NCBI GenBank assembly: GCA_902363825.1
Contig: CABJBK010000015.1
Span: 3,629 to 67,628, forward strand
DNA: 64,000 nt
Reading direction: 5' to 3'
Origin: Lachnospiraceae bacterium
GTDB lineage: Bacteria; Bacillota; Clostridia; Lachnospirales; Lachnospiraceae
The notes beneath the pieces were generated by a model. The model was not told where the DNA came from. It worked only from the letters and a program-made list of their open reading frames with translations, and searched no databases. The position numbers were made by a program, and so were the translations under genes. This document shows positions 37,900 to 46,673 of this stretch, piece after piece (the first letter of the stretch is position 1; each line of letters starts with the position of its first letter).

Positions 37900-38697
37900 A
37901 TGGATTTATGCAGTATAGCAAGCGGCAGCAGTGGAAACTGTATCTATGCGGGGACAGATGACTGTCATCTGCTCGTGGATGCCGGGATCAGCGGAAAGCG
38001 GATCGAAAACGGATTAAACAGCATCGGACTAAAGACTGCGGAAATGGACGGGATACTGATCACACATGAGCATTCCGACCACATTGCGGGGCTCGGTGTT
38101 GTCGCAAGAAAATATGGGATCCCGATGTACGGGACGAAAGAGACGATCGATGCGATCTTACATACTTCTTCCGTGGGAAAGGTGGATGAGAGTCTGTTCC
38201 ATCCGATCCTGCCGGATGAGGCGTTTACGATCGGTGATATTACGGTAAAGCCGTTTTCCATTTCGCATGACGCGGCAAATCCGGTCGCCTATGTGATGGA
38301 GCATGACACAAAGAAAGTGGCGGTTGCCACGGATCTTGGAAAATATGATGATTATATTATAGACAAGTTACAGGGATTAGATGTATTATTGTTAGAAGCG
38401 AACCATGACATCCGTATGCTTCAGGCGGGAAGCTATCCCTATCCGTTAAAACGCAGGATCTTAGGAGAGCGGGGACATCTGTCCAATGAGGCGTCCGGTC
38501 AGCTCCTTGGAAAAGTACTGCATGATAAGATAAAAAAGATCATTTTGGGACACCTGAGCAAGGAAAATAACTATGCAAAGCTTGCCTATGAAACGGTGCG
38601 CCTCGAAGTGACCATGGGAGATAACCCTTACGACGGATCGGATTTTTCGATCTCTGTCGCGAAGCGGGATGAGGTTTCAGAGTTTGTAAGTGTGTAA
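37900..38697 (+). CDS. MBL-fold metallo-hydrolase, YycJ/WalJ type
   Basis: 265 residues with the metallo-beta-lactamase motif THEHSDH and further ligands SHDAANP and LGHLSKENN. The start SIASGSSGNCIYAG is characteristic of the YycJ/WalJ group, which belongs to the DNA-processing nuclease branch and is implicated in coupling DNA replication to division in Firmicutes. In other species the gene sits with walRK; here it follows an FtsA-like gene by 1 bp instead. Confidence 0.92.
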   Translation: MDLCSIASGSSGNCIYAGTDDCHLLVDAGISGKRIENGLNSIGLKTAEMDGILITHEHSDHIAGLGVVARKYGIPMYGTKETIDAILHTSSVGKVDESLFHPILPDEAFTIGDITVKPFSISHDAANPVAYVMEHDTKKVAVATDLGKYDDYIIDKLQGLDVLLLEANHDIRMLQAGSYPYPLKRRILGERGHLSNEASGQLLGKVLHDKIKKIILGHLSKENNYAKLAYETVRLEVTMGDNPYDGSDFSISVAKRDEVSEFVSV

Positions 38698-38744
38698 CAG
38701 CGAATCAGGCTGAGCAATAAATGGGAAAAAGAAAGGATAAAAAA

Positions 38745-39029
38745 ATGGAAAACACAGTTGACAAGACAATTATTACCGTAGTCGGAAAGGATACCGTAGG
38801 TATCATCGCAAAGGTCTGCACCTATCTTGCGGACGCGCATATCAATGTACTTGATATTTCACAGACGATCGTGCAGGGATTTTTCAACATGATGATGATC
38901 GTTGATATGGGCGGAGCAGACAAGGCATTCGGAGAATGTGCGACAGATCTGGAAAAATTAGGCGAGCAGATCGGCGTCAGCATTAAATGTCAGAAAGAAG
39001 AAATTTTTGAGCAGATGCACAGAATCTAA
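38745..39029 (+). CDS. ACT domain protein (UPF0237 family)
   Basis: 94 residues made of a single ACT domain (IITVVGKDTVGIIAKVCTYL and LDISQTIVQGFFNMMMIVD). It is the GcvR-like UPF0237 type, a small-molecule, often amino-acid, sensor. It is almost always paired with the DUF711 gene that follows here after 18 bp. The ATG at 38745 follows AAAGGA; the start at 38721 would add a non-conserved basic leader. Confidence 0.92.
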   Translation: MENTVDKTIITVVGKDTVGIIAKVCTYLADAHINVLDISQTIVQGFFNMMMIVDMGGADKAFGECATDLEKLGEQIGVSIKCQKEEIFEQMHRI

Positions 39030-39047
39030 CAGGAACGAGGAGAGAGC

Positions 39048-40412
39048 ATGATAAACATTTGGGAAGTCAAAGAAACAAACAACATGGTGGAACAGGAGAA
39101 TCTCGATGTCCGCACCATTACGATCGGAATCAGCCTGTTAGACTGTATTGATTCTGATTTACAGAAGTTAAATGATAATATCTACAACAAGATCACGACA
39201 GTGGCGAAGGATCTTGCGGCTGTGGGAGAAAAGATCGAGCGGGAATTCGGAATCCCGATCGTAAACAAACGTATCTCGGTTACTCCGATCGCACTGGTCG
39301 GCGGCGCGGCATGTAAAAAGCCGGAGGATTTCGCAACGATCGCGGATACGATGGATCGCGCGGCAAAGGCAGTCGGTGTCAATCTGATCGGCGGCTATTC
39401 CGCACTGGTGTCCAAGGGAATGACAAAGGCAGATGAAATGCTGATCCGTTCCATTCCGATGGCACTCTGCCGCACCGAGCGCGTGTGCAGTTCGGTAAAC
39501 CTTGCGTCTACCAAGACCGGTATCAACATGGATGCGGTAAAACTGATGGGAGAGATCTTACTCGAAGTTGCGGAACAGTCCAAAGACCGTGATTCCGTAG
39601 ACTGCATGAAACTCGTGGTATTCTGTAACGCCCCGGACGATAATCCGTTCATGGCGGGAGCGTTCCACGGTGTGACCGAGGCAGATGCGATCATCAATGT
39701 CGGTGTCAGTGGACCGGGTGTTGTAAAGACTGCGCTTGAAAAAGTACGTGGCGAGAACTTCGAGGTACTTTGTGAGACGATCAAAAAGACCGCGTTCAAG
39801 GTTACCCGTGTTGGCCAGGCGGTAGCGCAGGAAGCTTCCAAACTTTTAAATATTCCATTTGGTATCGTAGACCTTTCTCTTGCACCGACTCCGGCAGTGG
39901 GAGACAGTGTGGCGGATATTTTATGTGAGATCGGACTTGAATATGCGGGTGCGCCGGGAACTACGGCGGCACTGGCGCTCTTAAACGACCAGGTGAAAAA
40001 GGGCGGTGTTATGGCATCTTCCTATGTCGGCGGCTTGAGCGGCGCGTTCATTCCGGTCAGCGAGGATCAGGGAATGATCGATGCGGTACAGGCAAATGCC
40101 ATCACGCTGGAAAAATTAGAGGCAATGACCTGCGTATGCTCCGTTGGACTGGATATGATCGCGATCCCGGGCAATACCAAGGCAACCACGATCTCTGGTA
40201 TCATTGCGGATGAGATGGCGCTTGGTATGGTAAACCAGAAGACCACAGCGGCACGTCTGATCCCGGTTATCGGAAAAGATGTTGGAGATACGGTAGAATT
40301 TGGCGGACTGTTCGGATATGCGCCGATCATGCCGGTCAACAAATATTCCTGTGATGCGTTTATCAACCGTGGCGGAAGAATCCCGGCACCGATTCACAGC
40401 TTTAAGAACTAG
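39048..40412 (+). CDS. DUF711/UPF0210 family protein
   Basis: 454 residues; a family related in fold to glycyl-radical enzyme barrels (pyruvate formate-lyase-like) but without the glycyl-radical motif. Typical stretches are [27 protein letters not shown] and [20 protein letters not shown]. The partner ACT-domain gene lies directly upstream. The biochemical role is not established. GAGGAGAGAGC sets the start. A terminator follows. Confidence 0.93.
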   Translation: MINIWEVKETNNMVEQENLDVRTITIGISLLDCIDSDLQKLNDNIYNKITTVAKDLAAVGEKIEREFGIPIVNKRISVTPIALVGGAACKKPEDFATIADTMDRAAKAVGVNLIGGYSALVSKGMTKADEMLIRSIPMALCRTERVCSSVNLASTKTGINMDAVKLMGEILLEVAEQSKDRDSVDCMKLVVFCNAPDDNPFMAGAFHGVTEADAIINVGVSGPGVVKTALEKVRGENFEVLCETIKKTAFKVTRVGQAVAQEASKLLNIPFGIVDLSLAPTPAVGDSVADILCEIGLEYAGAPGTTAALALLNDQVKKGGVMASSYVGGLSGAFIPVSEDQGMIDAVQANAITLEKLEAMTCVCSVGLDMIAIPGNTKATTISGIIADEMALGMVNQKTTAARLIPVIGKDVGDTVEFGGLFGYAPIMPVNKYSCDAFINRGGRIPAPIHSFKN

Positions 40413-40425
40413 AAAAAAATGCAGG

Positions 40426-40468
40426 ATACCTTTTCCGCAGGCAGGAACGCGGGAGAGGTATCTTTTTT
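40426..40468 (+). terminator. Intrinsic terminator after the DUF711 gene
   Basis: GATACCTTTTCCGC (40426-40439) pairs with GCGGGAGAGGTATC (40449-40462), followed by six T. Confidence 0.9.
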
Positions 40469-40469
40469 A

Positions 40470-40590
40470 AATCATAGGAAATTCCTTCCTATGATTCAAA
40501 AACGCTCCGCAGGGATGCGCAGCTCGCGGAGATGAAGTTTATGTTGAACATACCGCTCGCGCGCGAAAGTGTGCGGTAAGCGCACACTTT
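40470..40590. repeat. Three-hairpin intergenic element
   Basis: Three inverted repeats lie in tandem without coding potential. AATCATAGGAA/TTCCTATGATT (40470-40496) is a perfect 11-bp stem with 5-nt loop. CTCCGC/GCGGAG lies at 40505-40531. AAAGTGTGCG/CGCACACTTT (40566-40590) is a perfect 10-bp stem with 5-nt loop. It resembles an interspersed palindromic repeat family or a structured RNA; only one copy is seen in this window. Confidence 0.65.
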
Positions 40591-40623
40591 ATTTTACCGA
40601 TTTATGAGGAAGGGAACGAAAAA

Positions 40624-41826
40624 GTGGCAGAGATTCATAAGATCATTCTTTTTCGCGGGGCGATCGAAACTTTGAGTTATTTTTCCAGACAGCTTGAAGT
40701 ACATTTTAAAGAAAAGGGCTGTGCGGTGTTCTGGGTGGACATGTCGAACGCGAAGGAGAGCGCAAAAAAACTGGCAAAGTTCTGCAAGCCGAAAGAAACC
40801 GCAATGATCACGTTTAATTTTATCGGTCTTGGTGGCGAGGAAGCGTTTGTGTGGGAAAAAGGGGAGACGATCTGGGAAGCAATGCAGGTAAAGTGCTTAA
40901 ATCTTCTGGTCGATCACCCGCTTTACTATCACAAATATCTGGAAAAAAAACATCCGGGCATGACCGTATTCTGTCTGGATCGCCAGCATGTGGCGTTTAT
41001 AAGGGAGTTTTATCCGCGGAATGAGGTGCATTTTCTGCCAACGGCGGGAAATCTGCTACTCCGGGATCCGGGGGAAGCTGCTTCTAAGGAAAGCCTGATC
41101 CCATACCGGGAACGGAAGTATGATGTCGTATTTATCGGGAATTATGCGCCGCTTCCGGATCTTGCAAAGCATTTTCCGATGCAGTCGAAAGAGTATATCG
41201 ATTACTATTACCGGATCATTGACGATATGATCGCGCACACGGATCTGTCACTGCACGAGGCACTGATCAAAAATCTGCGCGAGGAGATCGGGGAGCTTTC
41301 CACGGAGGACTTAAAGACCGGAATGGTATCCATGGTATTTTTGGATCTCTATGTGCGGACCTATTTCCGGGCAAAAGCGGTCTGTGCGCTGGCAGAAGCC
41401 GGGATCAAAGTGCATCTGTTTGGCAAGGACTGGGATAAACTGATCTGCGCGAAGCGGGAAAACCTGATCTGGTGCGGCGGACAGGTGGATTCTGCGGAGT
41501 GTGTGCGCGCGGTGCAAAACGGCAGGATCTGCTTAAATGTCATGCCGTGGTTTAAGGACGGGGTGCATGACCGCATCTTTACCGCCATGTTGAATGGCAG
41601 TGTGGCGCTTACGGATGACAGCATCTATCTGCGTGAACTGTTTTCGGATGGAAAAGAGCTGCGCTTCTTTACGTTAAAGCAGATCGAACGTCTGCCGGAG
41701 ATTGTAAAGGAACTGCTGGATGATCCGGAAACGGCAGAGCGTATCGCGGCAGAGGGCTATGAGGCGGCATGGAAGGCACATACCTGGGAGAAGCGGGCAG
41801 AAGTGTTGGACGCGTATCTGAGGTAG
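40624..41826 (+). CDS. Glycosyltransferase-like protein (CgeB / GT1_2 type)
   Basis: 400 residues starting at GTG 40624 with AGGAAGGGA upstream. The N-terminal half has a Rossmann-like pattern with conserved VDHPLYYHK and FLPTAGN. The C-terminal half matches the CgeB-like glycosyltransferase-1 domain (RICLNVMPWFKDGVHDRIFT, AMLNGSVALTDDSIYLRELF). Such proteins glycosylate surface or spore components; donor and acceptor are unknown. It is soluble, without signal peptide. A YdcF-type gene follows after 64 bp. Confidence 0.82.
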   Translation: MAEIHKIILFRGAIETLSYFSRQLEVHFKEKGCAVFWVDMSNAKESAKKLAKFCKPKETAMITFNFIGLGGEEAFVWEKGETIWEAMQVKCLNLLVDHPLYYHKYLEKKHPGMTVFCLDRQHVAFIREFYPRNEVHFLPTAGNLLLRDPGEAASKESLIPYRERKYDVVFIGNYAPLPDLAKHFPMQSKEYIDYYYRIIDDMIAHTDLSLHEALIKNLREEIGELSTEDLKTGMVSMVFLDLYVRTYFRAKAVCALAEAGIKVHLFGKDWDKLICAKRENLIWCGGQVDSAECVRAVQNGRICLNVMPWFKDGVHDRIFTAMLNGSVALTDDSIYLRELFSDGKELRFFTLKQIERLPEIVKELLDDPETAERIAAEGYEAAWKAHTWEKRAEVLDAYLR

Positions 41827-41890
41827 AAAAACGGCGGTCTCAGGCCGCGGGAACTGTTACAGGAAAAGAGATCGGAAGCGGAGGAGAGAA

Positions 41891-42670
41891 ATGCGACGGA
41901 CGGTTTTTATGTGTATCGAACTTATATTTTTTTGTTGGTTCTTTTTGCCGCTTTTGCTGAAAGGAATCTTAAATGTCGGAAATTTCGCAGGGATGTGCCT
42001 GTCGGCACTGGCGCTTTTTTATACCGGCAAGCGGGAGTATGTGTCAGGCCTGTTATCCATGCTTCGGGAAAACAGGGGATTTTGCATTGCCGAGTGGGTG
42101 GTGCGGATCGCTGCTGTGGCAGTATGTCTGCTTCTTGCTGTTTCCGCGGTGCGCATTGCGGCGGCAGGATACAAAAAAGCGCCGGATCCGGCGACACCGG
42201 TCATCGTGCTTGGCTGTAAAGTGAAGGGGACACGTCCGAGCAGGATCTTACAGGAGCGGCTGGATGCGGCAGATGCCTATCTTTCCACACACCCGGACGC
42301 GTCCTGCGTGCTTTCCGGCGGACAGGGAGCAGACGAAGAAATTTCTGAGGCTTCCTGTATGTACGCGTATCTGAGAGAGAAAGGGATCGAAGAGAACCGT
42401 CTGATCCTGGAGGACCGGTCAGTCTCGACGGCGGAAAATATGGCGTTTTCCAGACAGATTTTTGAAGCGCGCGGGATGGGAGAGAAAGCGGTCATTATCA
42501 CCAGCGAATTTCACGAGTACCGCGCGCGGATGCTGGCAGAAGCGTGTGGATTTACGACTTACGCCTATGGTGCATCCACAGATCTTTTGTATTTCCCAAC
42601 GTATTTTTTGCGGGAAGTGCTCGGGGTGTCCTATTATACGGTGCGGGATGTCGTGACACCGGGAAAGTAA
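41891..42670 (+). CDS. YdcF family membrane protein (DUF218)
   Basis: 259 residues: membrane helices at about 6-40 and again at about 68-90, then the DUF218 domain with PVIVLGCKVKGTRPSRILQE, CVLSGGQGADEEISEA and the late SVSTAENMAFSR and ITSEFHEYRA. The family acts in envelope metabolism (SanA/YdcF, ElyC); the exact substrate is unknown. GGAGAGAA precedes the ATG. Confidence 0.9.
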   Translation: MRRTVFMCIELIFFCWFFLPLLLKGILNVGNFAGMCLSALALFYTGKREYVSGLLSMLRENRGFCIAEWVVRIAAVAVCLLLAVSAVRIAAAGYKKAPDPATPVIVLGCKVKGTRPSRILQERLDAADAYLSTHPDASCVLSGGQGADEEISEASCMYAYLREKGIEENRLILEDRSVSTAENMAFSRQIFEARGMGEKAVIITSEFHEYRARMLAEACGFTTYAYGASTDLLYFPTYFLREVLGVSYYTVRDVVTPGK

Positions 42671-42705
42671 CAGCGGGAAACTGGCAGGAAGAAAAGGGCA
42701 GAAAG

Positions 42706-42742
42706 AAAAAAACGGATGTGAAAAATTTCACATCCGTTTTTT
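42706..42742. terminator. Bidirectional terminator between ydcF-like gene and pckA
   Basis: ACGGATGTGAAA pairs with TTTCACATCCGT, with a very short loop, A-run before and T-run after. It serves the convergent YdcF-type gene and pckA. Confidence 0.9.
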
Positions 42743-42765
42743 GATGATCGTTTATCCGAACAGAT

Positions 42766-44370
42766 TTATTTCTGAGGACCAGCTGCAACAAGAGCTTTTC
42801 CTGCGTCATTTCCTTCGTATTTTGCAAAGTTCTTGATGAATCTGTCTGCAAGATCAAGTGCTTTCTTCTCCCACTCGGAAGCATCAGCATAAGTATCACG
42901 CGGGTCAAGAATACCAGCGTCTACACCAGGAAGTTCTGTCGGAACTTCGAAGTTGAAGTATGGGATGGTCTTGGTCGGAGCATTTAAGATCGCACCGCTT
43001 AAGATTGCATCGATGATACCACGGGTATCTTTGATGGAGATACGTTTTCCGGTTCCGTTCCATCCGGTGTTTACAAGGTAAGCCTTAGCGCCGCTCTTTT
43101 CCATCTTCTTAACAAGTTCTTCTGCGTATTTGGTCGGATGCAGTTCCAGGAATGCCTGGCCGAAGCAAGCAGAGAAAGTAGGAGTCGGCTCTGTGATTCC
43201 ACGCTCGGTACCCGCAAGTTTTGCGGTGAAACCGGACAGGAAGTAGTACTGTGTCTGTTCCGGAGTTAAGATAGATACCGGAGGAAGTACGCCGAATGCA
43301 TCTGCGGATAAGAAGATTACATTCTTAGCTGCCGGTGCGGAAGAGATCGGGCGAACAATCTTTTCGATATGGTTGATCGGATAAGATACACGGGTGTTTT
43401 CGGTTACGCTCTTATCTGCGAAATCGATCTTTCCGTCTGCGTCGAGTGTTACGTTCTCAAGAAGAGCGTTACGTTTGATCGCATTGTAGATATCCGGTTC
43501 AGAATCCTTGTCCAGGTTGATAACCTTTGCGTAGCATCCACCTTCGAAGTTGAATACACCGTTGTCATCCCAGCCGTGCTCGTCATCACCGATCAGAAGA
43601 CGCTTCGGGTCTGTGGAAAGAGTAGTCTTACCGGTACCGGAAAGACCAAAGAAGATAGCGGTATTTTCACCGTTCATATCAGTGTTTGCGGAGCAGTGCA
43701 TGGAAGCGATGCCCTTAAGCGGCAGATAGTAGTTCATCATGGAGAACATACCTTTTTTCATTTCTCCGCCGTACCATGTATTGATGATAACCTGTTCACG
43801 GCTTGTGATGTTGAATACAACAGCGGTTTCAGAATTTAAGCCTAATTCTTTGTAGTTTTCAACTTTTGCCTTGGAAGCGTTGTAAACAACGAAATCCGGC
43901 TCGAAGTTCTCAAGTTCTTCTGCAGTCGGTTTGATGAACATGTTGGTAACAAAGTGTGCCTGCCATGCAACTTCAACGATAAAACGGATAGCCATGCGGG
44001 TATCTTTGTTTGCGCCGCAGAATGCGTCTACAACGAAAAGTCTCTTATTAGAAAGCTCTTTTAAAGCGATGTCCTTTACTGCCTTCCATGCTTCCGGAGT
44101 AGCTTTATGGTTATCATTCTTATATTCATCAGAAGTCCACCATACGGTATCTCTGGAATTGTCATCTTCTACGATGAATTTGTCTTTCGGGGAACGACCG
44201 GTGTAGATACCTGTCATAACGTTGACAGCACCAAGTTCGCTGACCTGTCCTTTTTCAAAACCTTCCAGATCCGCTTTGGTCTCTTCTTCAAATAACATTT
44301 CGTAAGAAGGGTTGTACACAATTTCGGTGGTTCCGGAAATGCCATACTTGCTTAAATCAATTTTTGCCAT
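42766..44370 (-). CDS. pckA: Phosphoenolpyruvate carboxykinase (ATP)
   Basis: 534 residues; interconverts oxaloacetate + ATP with PEP + CO2 + ADP. In rumen- and gut-type fermenters it often runs towards oxaloacetate. Motifs are [23 protein letters not shown] (kinase-1 P-loop), [17 protein letters not shown] and [17 protein letters not shown]. Length is standard. AGAGGTTA precedes the start. The gene faces the nitrogenase-like operon divergently. Confidence 0.98.
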   Translation of the reverse strand: MAKIDLSKYGISGTTEIVYNPSYEMLFEEETKADLEGFEKGQVSELGAVNVMTGIYTGRSPKDKFIVEDDNSRDTVWWTSDEYKNDNHKATPEAWKAVKDIALKELSNKRLFVVDAFCGANKDTRMAIRFIVEVAWQAHFVTNMFIKPTAEELENFEPDFVVYNASKAKVENYKELGLNSETAVVFNITSREQVIINTWYGGEMKKGMFSMMNYYLPLKGIASMHCSANTDMNGENTAIFFGLSGTGKTTLSTDPKRLLIGDDEHGWDDNGVFNFEGGCYAKVINLDKDSEPDIYNAIKRNALLENVTLDADGKIDFADKSVTENTRVSYPINHIEKIVRPISSAPAAKNVIFLSADAFGVLPPVSILTPEQTQYYFLSGFTAKLAGTERGITEPTPTFSACFGQAFLELHPTKYAEELVKKMEKSGAKAYLVNTGWNGTGKRISIKDTRGIIDAILSGAILNAPTKTIPYFNFEVPTELPGVDAGILDPRDTYADASEWEKKALDLADRFIKNFAKYEGNDAGKALVAAGPQK

Positions 44371-44437
44371 CTTAATTTAACCTCTTTTCTTAAAAATTAG
44401 TAAATAAGTAATACCTTAAACTGCCCTTATCATAATT

Positions 44438-44465
44438 ATTATACATTATTGGGTTATAAAATCAA
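44438..44465 (-). promoter_or_regulatory. Promoter of pckA
   Basis: On the minus strand TTGATT (44460-44465), a 16-bp spacer and a perfect TATAAT (44438-44443). Confidence 0.75.
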
Positions 44466-44491
44466 CAAAAAATCGAGGGCATTTTTTCATT

Positions 44492-44507
44492 TATCTGAAA
44501 TCAGATA
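44492..44507. promoter_or_regulatory. 16-bp perfect palindrome in the pckA / nif-like intergenic region
   Basis: TATCTGA-AA-TCAGATA is a perfect inverted repeat about 27 bp upstream of the pckA -35 and about 42 bp upstream of the opposite promoter. It may be a regulator binding site for pckA; no known operator was recognised. Confidence 0.5.
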
Positions 44508-44548
44508 TTTTCCCGGAAGTAAATGAGATTTTTTATCGCGGAAACAGA

Positions 44549-44577
44549 TTGACAGAGAGTGTCTTTATCACTAGAAT
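44549..44577 (+). promoter_or_regulatory. Promoter of the nitrogenase-like operon
   Basis: TTGACA (44549-44554), a 17-bp spacer and TAGAAT (44572-44577), giving a start near 44584, about 66 nt before the first gene. Confidence 0.8.
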
Positions 44578-44592
44578 ATGCAAAGTAAGGCT

Positions 44593-44622
44593 AAACTAAC
44601 CAAAGATAATACAAACTAACCA
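44593..44622 (+). promoter_or_regulatory. Direct repeats, candidate metal-regulator operator
   Basis: AAACTAACCA occurs at 44593-44602 and again at 44613-44622, exactly 20 bp apart, just downstream of the -10. The CTAACC core resembles half of DtxR/IdeR-type sites (TTAGGTTAG...CTAACCTAA). Position after the start point suggests repression. The regulator is not encoded in the window; its identity is inferred. Confidence 0.5.
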
Positions 44623-44649
44623 GAAGCAACAAAAAAGAGGAAGAGAAGC

Positions 44650-45414
44650 ATGAGAAAAATTGCAATTTACGGAAAGGGCGGAATCGGAAAGTCGACAACG
44701 ACCTCCAATGTGGCGGCGGCGTTTTCGGATCTGGGATACCGGGTATTACAGATCGGCTGCGACCCAAAGGCGGATTCCACCAAAAACCTGACAGCAGGAA
44801 AACGGATCACATCGGTTTTGGATGCGATCAAGGAAAAAGGCGATGACCTTGCAGTGGATGATGTGCTTTACCGCGGCTATGGAAATGTATGGTGCGTGGA
44901 AGCGGGAGGCCCGACACCGGGAATCGGATGTGCGGGAAGAGGGATCATCACGGCATTTGAAAAATTAGAGGAGCTTGAGGCTTATGATGTCTGTAAGCCG
45001 GACATCATTTTATATGATGTGCTTGGTGACGTGGTCTGTGGCGGTTTCGCCATGCCGATCCGCGGCGGTTACGCGAAGGATGTCGTCATCGTGACATCGG
45101 GAGAAATGATGTCCTTATATGCGGCTTCCAACATTGCGAGCGCAGTAAAGAACTTCGGAAAAAGAGGTTATGCGCATTATGCGGGAGTGATCTTAAATTC
45201 CAGAAATGTTCCGGATGAGGAAAATACGGTAAGAAAAGCGTTAAAAGAGATCGGCGGAGACATTATCTACACGCTGCCGAGGGACAGTGCGGTCCAGGAA
45301 GCGGAAAACCAGGGAAAAACAGTGGTGGAAGCGCTGCCGGAATCACACATGGCGGAGTGCTACCGGAATCTGGCAAAACAGATCTTAGAAGTGACGACGG
45401 AGGACGAGGAATGA
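44650..45414 (+). CDS. NifH-like Fe-protein ATPase of a nitrogenase-like system
   Basis: 254 residues, closely NifH-like but shorter at the C-terminus. Visible motifs are the P-loop [13 protein letters not shown] (residues 8-20), [15 protein letters not shown] (Cys94) and [14 protein letters not shown] (Cys130). The two Cys would hold the 4Fe-4S cluster between two subunits, and the switch regions are intact. By family knowledge it would pass single electrons, driven by ATP, to its component-1 partner. It is the first gene of a nine-gene operon; its stop overlaps the next start (ATGA). BchL, CfbC and Mar-type proteins share these motifs, so the motif set does not fix the substrate. Confidence 0.93.
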   Translation: MRKIAIYGKGGIGKSTTTSNVAAAFSDLGYRVLQIGCDPKADSTKNLTAGKRITSVLDAIKEKGDDLAVDDVLYRGYGNVWCVEAGGPTPGIGCAGRGIITAFEKLEELEAYDVCKPDIILYDVLGDVVCGGFAMPIRGGYAKDVVIVTSGEMMSLYAASNIASAVKNFGKRGYAHYAGVILNSRNVPDEENTVRKALKEIGGDIIYTLPRDSAVQEAENQGKTVVEALPESHMAECYRNLAKQILEVTTEDEE

Positions 45415-46673
45415 TGAATGGCTGCGACTGTTACGGAGAAAAAACACTTCATTATGTATCTGCCGCGCACGGCGGATGGGGGATCGTGCGGATCGCCGCA
45501 CAGGTTCCGGAGAGCCATCAGTTATTTGTATGCCCGTTTGCCTGCGGGCGCCATGGAGCGCTCGGCGGTGAGATGAACGGGATCAAAGACCGGATCTCCT
45601 ATCTCTTTATCACGGAAGCGGATATTGTTTCCGGTGAATTTGAAGAGCTGATCGTAGATGGAGTAAACGAGCTGTTTGAGGCGCTGGAAAAGCAGCCGAA
45701 AGTGCTGTTTGTTTTTACGGCGTGTCTGGATGACCTGCTTGGAACAGATCATGAACCGATCTTAAAGCGGCTTGGGGAACTCTATCCGGATACCCATTTC
45801 AGACATTGTACGATGAATCCGATTTCGCTGGATACGACGCTGCCGCCGGGAATCACGGTGCAGATCAATATGTACAGTCTCTTAGAGCCGGCGTTGGAGC
45901 GAAAAAAGCAGGTAAATCTGCTCGGATGCAATGTCCCGCAGAAAGAGACGGATGATATCCGTGCGGTACTGCAGCAGGCGGGCTATGAACTTGGCGTTCT
46001 TTCCGCGTGCCGGGACTATGCGGAATTTGAAGAAATGGCAAAGGCGGAGTTGAATCTTGTGATCTCGCCGGTCGTACTTGCGGCGGCAAAGAAAATGGAA
46101 AAGAAGTTAGGAATTCCATGGCTGAGACATCTGAGAAGCTATCGGCTGGACGAGATCGATGAGATGTATGCCGAACTTTCGAAACAGCTGAATACCGATC
46201 TTACGGAAGCGGCAGCAGAGTTTCGCAAAAAAGCAGAGGAAAAGATAACAGAAACGCTTGCTGTGATCGGCGATTATCCGGTTGCAGTGGATTATCAGGC
46301 GGTATTAAGACCTTTTAATCTGGCGCTCGCCCTGACGGAATACGGATTTAAAGTCGGTCTGGTCGCAAGCAATGGGATCCCGGCTTTTGAAAAAGAAAGT
46401 GCAAAAAAACTAAAAGAAATGGTGCCGGATATCGTATTTACAGATCCGATGCATCCGCAGTCGGTGCAGTATCCGCATGAAGGCGAAGAATATCTTTGCA
46501 TCGGTTTTGACTGCGGATATATCACAAAATCCAAAAAACTGGTCGAACTGGTTGAGGATGAGGGACTGTTTGGTTATTCCGGTGTCATGGAACTGATGAA
46601 CCGGATGCAGGATGCGTTCCTGACCAAAGCGGATGTAAATAAAATGATCGAGGGGGCGGGACTGATAATATGA
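45411..46673 (+). CDS. Nitrogenase component-1-like protein (NifD-like, short)
   Basis: 420 residues starting at ATG 45411 behind GGAGG. The family signature is visible in [20 protein letters not shown], the Cys-rich [13 protein letters not shown] (Cys41, Cys45), [13 protein letters not shown] (Cys105) and MNPISLDTT. These Cys could bind a P-cluster-like Fe-S cluster. The ligands of FeMo-cofactor (Cys275 and His442 in NifD) have no clear counterpart; the C-terminal GYSGVMELM lines up with the YSGPYHG region but lacks the His before it. It overlaps NifH-like and NifK-like genes by 4 bp at each end. Probably the catalytic subunit of an uncharacterised reductase. Confidence 0.85.
   Translation: MMNGCDCYGEKTLHYVSAAHGGWGIVRIAAQVPESHQLFVCPFACGRHGALGGEMNGIKDRISYLFITEADIVSGEFEELIVDGVNELFEALEKQPKVLFVFTACLDDLLGTDHEPILKRLGELYPDTHFRHCTMNPISLDTTLPPGITVQINMYSLLEPALERKKQVNLLGCNVPQKETDDIRAVLQQAGYELGVLSACRDYAEFEEMAKAELNLVISPVVLAAAKKMEKKLGIPWLRHLRSYRLDEIDEMYAELSKQLNTDLTEAAAEFRKKAEEKITETLAVIGDYPVAVDYQAVLRPFNLALALTEYGFKVGLVASNGIPAFEKESAKKLKEMVPDIVFTDPMHPQSVQYPHEGEEYLCIGFDCGYITKSKKLVELVEDEGLFGYSGVMELMNRMQDAFLTKADVNKMIEGAGLII

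Noticed and set aside
40470..40590. CRISPR array
   Set aside because: The hairpins are different sequences, not direct repeats with spacers; no cas genes are present.
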